From Verrucomicrobia bacterium UBA6775 (GTDB lineage Bacteria; Verrucomicrobiota; Verrucomicrobiia; Limisphaerales; UBA1096): a stretch of DNA of 11,111 nt. Position numbers and translations under genes: made by a program. Shown piece after piece: positions 5,363 through 11,111 of this stretch; position 1 is the stretch's first letter, and every line of letters begins with the position of its first letter. The stretch covers positions 1-11,111 of the forward strand of contig DKGH01000102.1 of NCBI GenBank assembly GCA_002453165.1, given 5' to 3'. Below the pieces are notes generated by a model that saw only the letters and a list, made by a program, of their open reading frames with translations, searched no databases and was not told the origin of the DNA.

Positions 5363-7249
5363 ATGGAAAACTCAGGGTCTTTTTTAACTACGTTAGATTT
5401 CGTCGTGTTTTTTGGCTCCCTGCTGGGAGTGATGCTCCTTGGCCTGTGGGCGGGTAGGCGTGAATCGTCCACCGAAGAGTTTTTTTTGGCAGGGAGAAGC
5501 GTAAGGTGGTGGGGTGTTGCCGGGTCGATTTTTGGATCCAACATCTCCGCCAATCATATGGTGGGCATGATGGGCGTGGGCTTCTCGCTTGGTTTTGCCG
5601 AAAGTCATTTTGAGATCACGGCCATCGCGGGTTTGCTTCTCATGTGCTACTGTTTTTTACCGGTCTACCGCAAACTCAACATCTATACGTTGAGCGATTA
5701 CCTCAGCCGCCGGTATGATGACAAAAGCAGGGTGGCCTATTCTGTCATTATGATTTTGATCATCACGATGGTGATGATGCTGCCGGCATTTTATATAGGG
5801 TCGCGTTCGGTGAACTTTCTTTTGGTCGATCAGGCTCATATCAACGACGTTTTGCAATCTGCCGGAGGAGAATCTGCAAAGACCATTCAAATCAATAAGA
5901 CCTACTATATCATCGGGGTTTTGATCATGGCACTGGTAACGGGAGTTTACACCATTGTCGGGGGGCTCAAGGCGGTAATTGTGACAGACGTACTCCAGTC
6001 GGTGTTGATGCTGCTCGGCGCCTTAATTGTAGCCTGGTTTACATTCGGCGAGATTGGTGGTTGGGATCAAATGCGCACGCTCGACCGGGAAGGGGAAGAC
6101 CTGATGCATTTATATCTTCCGTCGGACCACCCAAAACGTCCCTGGTCAGGAATGTTGAGCGGGCTAATGATTCTTCACTTTTACTATTGGGGAGCGAACC
6201 AGTTTATTGTTCAACGGGCATTGGCGGCTAAATCCGACAAGGAAGCTCGAGTTGGGATCATCACAGCAGGCTTCGTGAAACTGTTGATTCCATTTATCTC
6301 AATCGGAACCGGGATTGCCGCCTATTATGTCTTTTCAAAGAAATTACCTGGCGTGGAGATCGATGGAGACACCGCCTTCCCGCTTTTATTGCGCGAGGTG
6401 GTGGCTCCGGCCGGGATTGCAGGCCTGGTCGGCTTGGTCGCGGCTGGCTTAATTGGAGCGATCTTGTCCAGCGTCGATTCAATGATGAATTCAGCCGCAA
6501 CTCTCATCACGTTCGATATTTACAAGCGCTACATCAACCCCGATGCGGACGAAAAACAACTCATCAAAATTGGGCGCATCTTGATAGGTGTCATGGTAAC
6601 CGGGTGCGCGTTGCTGACGATTGCAGTCTTTGATCCCAACACGAAACAGCTCTTTTTCAACTATGTTGCGTCACACCAGTCAAAACTCGTTGGCGGTGTT
6701 GTAGTCGCGTTTGCAGTTGGAATGCTTTGGAAAGGGGCAACCGCGGCCGGAGGGTTCGCATCGATCGTCACAGGGGTCGTCGTATCGTATGCCATCGTTC
6801 CGCTGTATGGCGTGACCCTCGGCAAGACCGAGTTTTTCTCAGGTCTGTTCGGCACGAACCTAAACTTTTTCCACGGTGTTTTTGTGGCTGCCATTTGTGC
6901 AGCGATCGCAAATGTCATCGTGAGCAAATTGACGCAACCGGATAGTGAGAAATCAAAGCTGACTTTCATCGGGTTGGGGATTTTTACCGAGTCCAGTATG
7001 CGGTCACTTTTACTAAAGGTAGGCCTGTCGCTGGTCGTTTACGCCGTGCTTGGTTTAACCATGTGGAAAGAAATCCTGTCGCCAGTCGTTGCGGCAGTGA
7101 TTGGGTCCCTTTGGACATGGGGCATGTTCGCCTCCACCGCAATCAAAGCGAATGGCCAAGGGGAAGGGGGCAATCTTCTCAAGGACGACCGTGTTTGGGG
7201 CGGGTTACTGGCCGCTTGTGCCGTGTTTATGTTGTTTTATTTCAAGTAA
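5363..7249 (+). CDS. sodium:solute symporter (SSS family)
   Basis: A 628-residue inner-membrane transporter that couples sodium entry to uptake of a small solute, in SGLT-like families commonly a sugar or polyol. The N-terminal segment FFLAGRSVRWWGVAGS (41-56) followed by G-S-N-I-S-A is the conserved first-helix region. GLKAVIVTDVLQSVLMLLGA is a classic SSS signature. The helix with L-S-S-V-D-S-M-M-N-S (368-377; S369, S370, D372, S373) followed by DIYKRYI corresponds to the helix 8 sodium-site region. Many further hydrophobic segments run to the C-terminus, consistent with about 14-15 helices; one long soluble loop near residues 150-175 is polar. The ATG has no visible Shine-Dalgarno. It converges on the sulfatase operon with a 28-base gap, which suggests but does not prove that it imports that operon's substrate. 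Confidence 0.9.
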   Translation: MENSGSFLTTLDFVVFFGSLLGVMLLGLWAGRRESSTEEFFLAGRSVRWWGVAGSIFGSNISANHMVGMMGVGFSLGFAESHFEITAIAGLLLMCYCFLPVYRKLNIYTLSDYLSRRYDDKSRVAYSVIMILIITMVMMLPAFYIGSRSVNFLLVDQAHINDVLQSAGGESAKTIQINKTYYIIGVLIMALVTGVYTIVGGLKAVIVTDVLQSVLMLLGALIVAWFTFGEIGGWDQMRTLDREGEDLMHLYLPSDHPKRPWSGMLSGLMILHFYYWGANQFIVQRALAAKSDKEARVGIITAGFVKLLIPFISIGTGIAAYYVFSKKLPGVEIDGDTAFPLLLREVVAPAGIAGLVGLVAAGLIGAILSSVDSMMNSAATLITFDIYKRYINPDADEKQLIKIGRILIGVMVTGCALLTIAVFDPNTKQLFFNYVASHQSKLVGGVVVAFAVGMLWKGATAAGGFASIVTGVVVSYAIVPLYGVTLGKTEFFSGLFGTNLNFFHGVFVAAICAAIANVIVSKLTQPDSEKSKLTFIGLGIFTESSMRSLLLKVGLSLVVYAVLGLTMWKEILSPVVAAVIGSLWTWGMFASTAIKANGQGEGGNLLKDDRVWGGLLAACAVFMLFYFK

Positions 7250-7250
7250 A

Positions 7251-7268
7251 CCAAGCGCTTGGCCAAGC
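7251..7268. repeat. iterated palindrome block between convergent genes
   Basis: CCAAGCGCTTGG overlaps GCTTGGCCAAGC (7257-7268), so both palindromic centres are present. The block starts one base after the symporter stop and fills most of the gap before the isomerase stop. It can form a hairpin in either transcript, but neither direction has a T-tract after it, so it is not a standard intrinsic terminator. Confidence 0.9.
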
Positions 7269-7277
7269 ACAAAAAAA

Positions 7278-8078
7278 TCAGGCGAACAATTCTTTCATTC
7301 GGGTAAGACCATTGGAAATGACTTCCAATGGGTCCTTCTCCCAAAGCTCGGCATTGAATAATTCGAGGCTGACTGTTTTGTCGTAGCCGATCTCTTTGAG
7401 CGCGGCGATCTCCACTTTTAGATCGATCTGTCCTTCGCCAATCATCACCCGATCGGGATCTTTTTGAGTTGTTGGCGGTTTGTTGTGCGCCGCATCGTCT
7501 ATGTGGTAGTGGCTGATTTTGTCTAACGGAATTTGACGCAAGTCCTCCAAGGTGGAGTTGCTGTTCCAGTTGTGGAAGGCGTCAAGGATGATGGTTGAAT
7601 CGGTGTCGTCCGCTTTTTGAACAATGTCCCACGCATCGGCCAATCGGTAAACCGATTTAAAAAAACTGATGTATTCAAAGGTCGGTTTGATGCCTTCTTC
7701 GCGCCCGATTTGAAGCAGGTCTCGGTATCGCTCTGGCAGATGATCGGTCTCCATTTTTTCCAATGGCGGAGTGGCGACGATGTACTGAGAGCCAAGCCGG
7801 GCGCAGAGAGCAAAGCGGCGCTTGGCCTCGTCCTTGACGAGTTGGTATTCCCATCCGTCCATGTCTCCCCACTGCCGGATGGCAATCATGCTTGGTACAA
7901 TCAATCCGTTGTCGGCGATGGCCAATTCAACATCTCTCACCTCGCCGCCGCGACCGATGTGTTCGTAAATGTCGTTCACCCATAGCTCGATGCCATCGTA
8001 GCCCGCTTGGCCTGCCAACTCGATTTTGCGAATCAACGGCTGAGGTTTGATGGTGCTGGTATTTAGGCAGAATTTCAT
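7278..8078 (-). CDS. sugar phosphate isomerase/epimerase-like TIM-barrel protein
   Basis: A 266-residue cytoplasmic protein of the xylose isomerase-like/AP endonuclease 2 TIM-barrel superfamily, whose members isomerise, epimerise or dehydrate sugars, inosose and related polyols. The fold opens with MKFCLNTSTIKP and AGYDGIELW (26-33). The metal ligands expected at barrel strand ends are E135 (TFEYISF), D166 with H169 (ILDAFHNW), H192 (HYHIDD) and E239 (SLELFN). The G-E-G-Q-I-D segment before the last strands is typical. Length is normal for the family. It is the last gene of the operon, starting 3 bases after the sulfatase stop. The precise reaction cannot be read from sequence; inosose- or ketose-type isomerases are candidates. 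No exact iterated palindrome lies in it. Confidence 0.85.
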   Translation of the reverse strand: MKFCLNTSTIKPQPLIRKIELAGQAGYDGIELWVNDIYEHIGRGGEVRDVELAIADNGLIVPSMIAIRQWGDMDGWEYQLVKDEAKRRFALCARLGSQYIVATPPLEKMETDHLPERYRDLLQIGREEGIKPTFEYISFFKSVYRLADAWDIVQKADDTDSTIILDAFHNWNSNSTLEDLRQIPLDKISHYHIDDAAHNKPPTTQKDPDRVMIGEGQIDLKVEIAALKEIGYDKTVSLELFNAELWEKDPLEVISNGLTRMKELFA

Positions 8079-8081
8079 GAT

Positions 8082-9503
8082 TTAAAACGGGCCAAGCCGT
8101 GGCGGGGCAGGATCCATAGTGAATACACTGGCGTCAAAACAGGCCTTTAACAGCCGCATTTTTCTGTCGGTGTGTGAGGGGTTGCTCCAAAGGTTTTCAA
8201 ATTCGTCGGGATCGTTTTTGAGATCGTAAAGTTCACCCTGGTCTGTGCCATGATAGACGACCACTTTTTCATCCCTTGTTCGCAGCATGGAACCATAGGA
8301 ATGTTTATGCGTCCACGCGTTGTAATATTCACTGAACACGTAGTCACGATGGTGATCTGCTGGCGCTTGGCCAAGCAGGATCGGCATGAGCGATCGGCCT
8401 TGGATGTATTCCGGAATGTCGATGCCCGAGGCCTCCAGCAGGGTGGGGGCGATATCGATCAGTTCCATTAGACAATCGGCTCTCACGTCAGATTGGATTC
8501 GGTCCTTCCATGAAAAAATTAACGGTACGCGAACTGCCTCATCATAAAAATGCGGCCCCTTAAGGTAAAAGCCATGATCGCCAAGCATCTCTCCGTGGTC
8601 GGACATGAAAATGACGATCGTGTTGTCAAGTTGCCCTGTGTCCTCGAGTGCTCCCGCCATTCGGCCGACCTGTTTGTCGATGAGTTCGATCATTGCGTAG
8701 TAGGCAGCCGTGATCTCCTGCTTATCCCGGTCGGTCATCTTGGCCATGTCGTACCCATCAGGGTCGTTGTGGGAAAAACGGCCATCAAGTTGCTGATAGG
8801 TGGGCTTGGTGCCGAGTTCGCCCGGCTTAGTCTTGGGAAGAGGCATGTCGTCCGCGTTGTATCGCGCCAAAAAATCGGCTGGTGGGTCAAACGGGTGGTG
8901 AGGCGCGAAACAATTGTAACTAAAGAACCAGGGCGCCCCGTTTTGCTCGCGAATGAACTCGATCGTTTTTTCCGCGCACCAGGTCGTTTGATTGAACTCT
9001 TCTGGAACGCCGTGCTTGATGTAATCGGTTGAGGGGCCGCTGTACAATTCCTCCCACGATGTACCCTTGGAGAGCAGCCATTGTGTGTAGGCGTTTTCCG
9101 GCCAGTCAGGTTGTGGATGGTGTGACCAATGAAACACCTCGTAGCCATCGTCGATGCGCGTTTCGACAACTCCGTTCGCACAGGTGGCCAGATGCAGTTT
9201 TCCAGCCAAGCCGCATGTGTAGCCGGCGTCAGCAAAAAGTCGGCTGACGAGTTTTTCGCTGGGCGGCATAGCTTGGCCATTCTGGCGGCACTTGGTTGTG
9301 CGGGGATATCTCCCGGTCAGGAATGCCGCGCGGCTAGGTGTGCAAACCGGGCTTTGTGCGTAGGCTTGGGTGAACGCAACCCCTTTGCCGACCAGATCGT
9401 CAATGCATGGCGTATTGATGTGGAGATTGCCAAGCGCACGAATCGTGTCGTAGCGCTGTTGGTCAGTGCAAATCCAGAGGATGTTCGGTCGCTGCTCTGA
9501 CAT
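8082..9503 (-). CDS. type I sulfatase (formylglycine-dependent)
   Basis: A 473-residue alkaline-phosphatase-fold sulfatase that hydrolyses a sulfate ester. The core C-T-P-S-R (54-58, in SPVCTPSRAAFLTGRYP) holds Cys54, which must be converted to formylglycine by a maturase not encoded here. Metal and active-site motifs are D14-Q15 in ILWICTDQQ, K102 and H104 in AGKLHLA, H202/H203 in FAPHHPF, D302-H303 in MSDHGEMLGDHG, and K315. The start at 9503 gives the usual sulfatase N-terminus (M-S-E-Q-R-P-N-I-L-W). A further in-frame start at 9590 would overlap the upstream gene by 85 bases and add a non-conserved tail. Neither start gives a signal peptide, so the enzyme is predicted cytoplasmic. It starts 2 bases after the oxidoreductase stop. 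The natural substrate is unknown; the family spans arylsulfatases, choline sulfatases and glycan sulfatases. Confidence 0.92.
   Translation of the reverse strand: MSEQRPNILWICTDQQRYDTIRALGNLHINTPCIDDLVGKGVAFTQAYAQSPVCTPSRAAFLTGRYPRTTKCRQNGQAMPPSEKLVSRLFADAGYTCGLAGKLHLATCANGVVETRIDDGYEVFHWSHHPQPDWPENAYTQWLLSKGTSWEELYSGPSTDYIKHGVPEEFNQTTWCAEKTIEFIREQNGAPWFFSYNCFAPHHPFDPPADFLARYNADDMPLPKTKPGELGTKPTYQQLDGRFSHNDPDGYDMAKMTDRDKQEITAAYYAMIELIDKQVGRMAGALEDTGQLDNTIVIFMSDHGEMLGDHGFYLKGPHFYDEAVRVPLIFSWKDRIQSDVRADCLMELIDIAPTLLEASGIDIPEYIQGRSLMPILLGQAPADHHRDYVFSEYYNAWTHKHSYGSMLRTRDEKVVVYHGTDQGELYDLKNDPDEFENLWSNPSHTDRKMRLLKACFDASVFTMDPAPPRLGPF
8365..8376. repeat. iterated palindrome GCTTGGCCAAGC
   Basis: An exact 12-base copy in the sulfatase gene, read on the minus strand as Leu-Gly-Gln-Ala (residues 377-380). 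Confidence 0.9.
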
Positions 9504-9505
9504 TA

Positions 9506-10474
9506 TCAGCCCGGCACGGGGACGCCCGAAAGAGAGCGAAGTTGATCCAGCACCTTCATGTTTCCGAGGGTGTCCTCCTTCGTGATCCAAGGAGTTTCGC
9601 CTGCAACAGCTGCTGCAAACGCCTCTGCCTCCAGCGCGTACATTGGCTTGTCTGTCTTCGTCTCTATCATCTCGGTTTTTCCTTCACGCGTCAGCTTGAA
9701 AGTGCCGTCACAAAACCACGGGGCTTGTATTTCGATTTCCCCATCATCCCCAGAGATATAAGTTGTCCAGTCGTTGTGCACCGTCATGCCGCAAGTGAAC
9801 GTCATCAATGTTTTCTCCCCGAAACGTAAAAGGCCAGCGGCGTAATCATCCACTCCCTTTTCATGAATGTGGGCGAAGCAGGCAGTCTCCGTAGGTTCGC
9901 TGCCCATGACGGCACGGGCGAGATTGACACAATAACACCCAACATCCATCAAGCCGCCTCCCGCGTGGTTCACCTGATAACGCGCATCGCTTTCCATGAC
10001 CTCGCGCGTGAAGGAAAAATTGGAGCGGATCAACTTCACTTGGCCAAGCGCTCCGCCGCGCACGGTATCAATCAGCTTTTGAATGGCGGGATGCGAACGG
10101 TACATGAATGCCTCCACCAAAATCTGACCAGTCTTTTCCGACACGCGAAACATCTCCTCAACCTCGGTGGTATTTCGCGCCATCGGTTTTTCACAGAGCA
10201 CATGTTTTCCCGCCTGCATGGCCTTGATGGACCATTCCGCGTGTAGCCCATTGGGCAGTGAATTATAAATGGCATCGACTTCCGGGTCGTTGACCAACAC
10301 GTTATACCCCACGACGCCTTTTCCACCGTGTTTCGCTGCAAAGCCATCAGCAGAGGATTGGTTTCGTGACCCCGTTGCAGACAGTTCTCCCAAACTCGTC
10401 GACTTTAAGTCAGCAGCAAATTTACCGGCGATCATGCCTGTTCCCAAAATGCCCCAGCGTAGTGTTTCACTCAT
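9506..10474 (-). CDS. Gfo/Idh/MocA-family oxidoreductase
   Basis: A 322-residue NAD(P)-dependent dehydrogenase of the glucose-fructose oxidoreductase/inositol dehydrogenase family, acting on sugars, polyols or their derivatives in the cytoplasm. The Rossmann start WGILGTGMIAGKFA (7-20) carries G-x-G-x-x-A. The catalytic lysine motif is C-E-K-P (94-97, K96). EAFMYRSHP (121-129) and AGGGLMDVGCYCVNLAR (171-187) are the substrate-domain signatures. ATG 10474 is chosen over an in-frame start at 10513 because an AGGTGA Shine-Dalgarno sits 7 bases upstream and the Rossmann strand should start within a few residues. It is the first gene of the minus-strand operon and is followed after 2 bases by the sulfatase. 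One palindrome copy lies in it, read as Leu-Gly-Gln-Val, a natural position for this family. Confidence 0.9.
   Translation of the reverse strand: MSETLRWGILGTGMIAGKFAADLKSTSLGELSATGSRNQSSADGFAAKHGGKGVVGYNVLVNDPEVDAIYNSLPNGLHAEWSIKAMQAGKHVLCEKPMARNTTEVEEMFRVSEKTGQILVEAFMYRSHPAIQKLIDTVRGGALGQVKLIRSNFSFTREVMESDARYQVNHAGGGLMDVGCYCVNLARAVMGSEPTETACFAHIHEKGVDDYAAGLLRFGEKTLMTFTCGMTVHNDWTTYISGDDGEIEIQAPWFCDGTFKLTREGKTEMIETKTDKPMYALEAEAFAAAVAGETPWITKEDTLGNMKVLDQLRSLSGVPVPG
10039..10051. repeat. iterated palindrome CTTGGCCAAGCGC
   Basis: An exact 10-mer (10039-10048) in the oxidoreductase gene. Confidence 0.9.
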
Positions 10475-10481
10475 AATATTA

Positions 10482-10487
10482 TCACCT
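10482..10487 (-). promoter_or_regulatory. Shine-Dalgarno AGGTGA for the oxidoreductase
   Basis: The minus strand reads AGGTGA, 7 bases before ATG 10474. This is the clearest ribosome binding site in the window and decides the start. Upstream of it, to 10653, the DNA is AT-rich; I see only weak promoter-like hexamers (for example TTGCAC on the minus strand) and do not call a promoter. Confidence 0.7.
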
Positions 10488-10653
10488 GAATGGTCGCGGC
10501 ACGCTACAATCACACCCCAAACACAAACAAGTGCAAACTGAATTCATGATTTTTGATTAAGAAAAAAGAATTGCTTGCTGTATTTGGTAATCCTAAGCTT
10601 CGCCGGCGGAGGTTATTGGCAGCCTGCAACAATTCTTCGAAGTCTTTCGATTT

Positions 10654-11049
10654 GTGGGAATAGAATTTCATTCATACTTAAGGCAGTTACGTGTTCGTTA
10701 CACAACGAACACTCGCAAACTTTGCATGATATTAAAGATTCCACACATTACTTGGTCCAAGATTGAACGAGGCATCAACCCTCCACCTAAGCCAAGTGTA
10801 CTTAGGCATTTTTCCCGCGTAGTGGGAGCCAAGTCCTACGAAGAAACGCAGATGCTCGCATTGGCAAGGCGATGGAAGCCTAGTAAAAACACAAACTGCG
10901 CTCACAATTTACTTCTGCCGCCCGAAAGCGCAATCCCAATACTCGGAGAGGCGGAATATACCCGGAGAGTGGAAGCGGCTATGGAAGCAAACAAGCCAGA
11001 CTACGAGCATCGGCACTTCAAACCAGTAAAAGATAAAGATAAGAGCTAA
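10654..11049 (+). CDS. XRE-type helix-turn-helix protein
   Basis: A 131-residue small DNA-binding protein, probably a transcriptional regulator. Residues about 5-60 form a lambda-repressor-like HTH: FHSYLRQLRVRY leads into LCMILKIPHITWSKIERGIN followed by P-P-P. The I-x-x-x-x-x-S-K-I-E-R-G-x-x-P-P-P wording is characteristic of XRE proteins, including PVC representatives. The C-terminal half is charged, ends in a lysine/aspartate-rich tail, and has no domain I recognise. The start is GTG at 10654. The frame is open back to 10597, and a GGAGG at 10608-10612 lies 11 bases before an in-frame CTG at 10624, so a longer product is possible. The DNA is clearly more AT-rich than the upstream genes and lacks the exact iterated palindrome, consistent with acquisition by transfer (inference). 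It is divergent from the oxidoreductase operon, so it could regulate it. Confidence 0.72.
   Translation: MGIEFHSYLRQLRVRYTTNTRKLCMILKIPHITWSKIERGINPPPKPSVLRHFSRVVGAKSYEETQMLALARRWKPSKNTNCAHNLLLPPESAIPILGEAEYTRRVEAAMEANKPDYEHRHFKPVKDKDKS
10691..10712. repeat. perfect 9-bp inverted repeat inside the HTH gene
   Basis: GTGTTCGTT (10691-10699) and AACGAACAC (10704-10712) flank ACAC. It lies in codons 13-20 of the HTH gene. It could be an operator for autoregulation or an mRNA hairpin limiting translation; the sequence alone does not separate these. Confidence 0.7.
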
Positions 11050-11111
11050 ACTGGGCATTCAATAATCTATGGCACTCATCTTAGCCCTTAACTAAACTCT
11101 CCTTGTGCCAA
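11050..11111. other. non-coding edge after the HTH gene
   Basis: No gene, clear terminator or RNA is visible in these last 62 bases. Confidence 0.5.

Noticed and set aside
4588..5553. 321-residue open frame on the - strand
   Set aside because: It runs antisense through the dehydrogenase, its terminator and the start of the symporter. The sequence has no family features.
7251..7277. Bidirectional intrinsic terminator between the symporter and isomerase genes
   Set aside because: The dyad is good, but the A-run lies on the wrong side for + strand termination, and no T-tract follows it on the minus strand.
8550..9032. 160-residue open frame on the + strand
   Set aside because: Antisense shadow of the sulfatase with no domain signature.
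9504..9590. Longer start for the sulfatase
   Set aside because: It would overlap the oxidoreductase by 85 bases and adds a tail that is neither conserved-looking nor a signal peptide.
231..10051. CRISPR or transposon terminal repeats as explanation for the palindromes
   Set aside because: Spacing is irregular over kilobases, copies sit in frame inside unrelated conserved genes, and there are no intervening spacers, transposase or target duplications.
10475..10513. Longer start for the oxidoreductase
   Set aside because: ATG 10474 has a good AGGTGA at the right distance and gives the expected Rossmann N-terminus.
10751..10761. CTTGGTCCAAG as another copy of the repeat
   Set aside because: It is an odd-length relative with one extra central base in the AT-rich HTH gene; a single occurrence may be chance.
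10575..10766. 63-residue open frame overlapping the HTH gene
   Set aside because: Out of frame with the recognisable HTH and without any domain.

Overview
The window looks like chromosomal DNA of a PVC-group bacterium, most likely Verrucomicrobiota with Planctomycetota as the alternative. This is inferred from gene content: a TIGR03790-type secreted protein, a formylglycine sulfatase next to a Gfo/Idh oxidoreductase and a TIM-barrel isomerase, an SSS symporter, and an XRE regulator with the ERG-x-x-PPP signature. No rRNA or other phylogenetic marker is present, so phylum is a moderate-confidence inference. Most genes lack a clear Shine-Dalgarno sequence.

Layout. Bases 1-134 (+) hold the C-terminus of an RluA-type pseudouridine synthase. 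It converges, with a 4-base overlap, on a two-gene minus-strand operon: a PhnP-like metallo-beta-lactamase-fold hydrolase (1537-2319), then a secreted TIGR03790-family protein with a TPR-like tail (131-1540), joined by an ATGA stop/start overlap. Divergent from these is recN (2376-4061, +), the SMC-like double-strand-break repair ATPase. Next comes an isopropylmalate/tartrate-type dehydrogenase (4171-5229, +) closed by a strong intrinsic terminator, then a sodium:solute symporter (5363-7249, +). Facing the symporter is a tight minus-strand operon transcribed Gfo/Idh/MocA oxidoreductase (9506-10474) -> sulfatase (8082-9503) -> sugar phosphate isomerase/epimerase-like protein (7278-8078), with gaps of 2-3 bases. 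Beyond that operon's start, a small XRE-type HTH gene (10654-11049, +) sits in visibly more AT-rich DNA.

The symporter, oxidoreductase, sulfatase and isomerase plausibly form a catabolic module that imports a sulfated or polyhydroxylated small molecule, removes sulfate in the cytoplasm and oxidises or isomerises the product. The substrate cannot be read from the sequence.

The most striking signal is a dispersed DNA word, not a gene. The palindrome CTTGGCCAAG occurs 11 times exactly in 11 kb (six times as GCTTGGCCAAGC), with one further TTGGCCAA and many one-mismatch or half-site relatives, against about 0.01 expected by chance for a 10-mer. Most copies lie inside coding sequence and are read as Leu-Gly-Gln or Leu-Ala-Lys depending on frame. 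Copies also lie in a predicted promoter spacer and at a convergent gene junction. Some are joined into longer blocks with a second palindromic centre, GCGC. This resembles the highly iterated palindrome HIP1 of cyanobacteria but has a different sequence; I do not know of a description of it.
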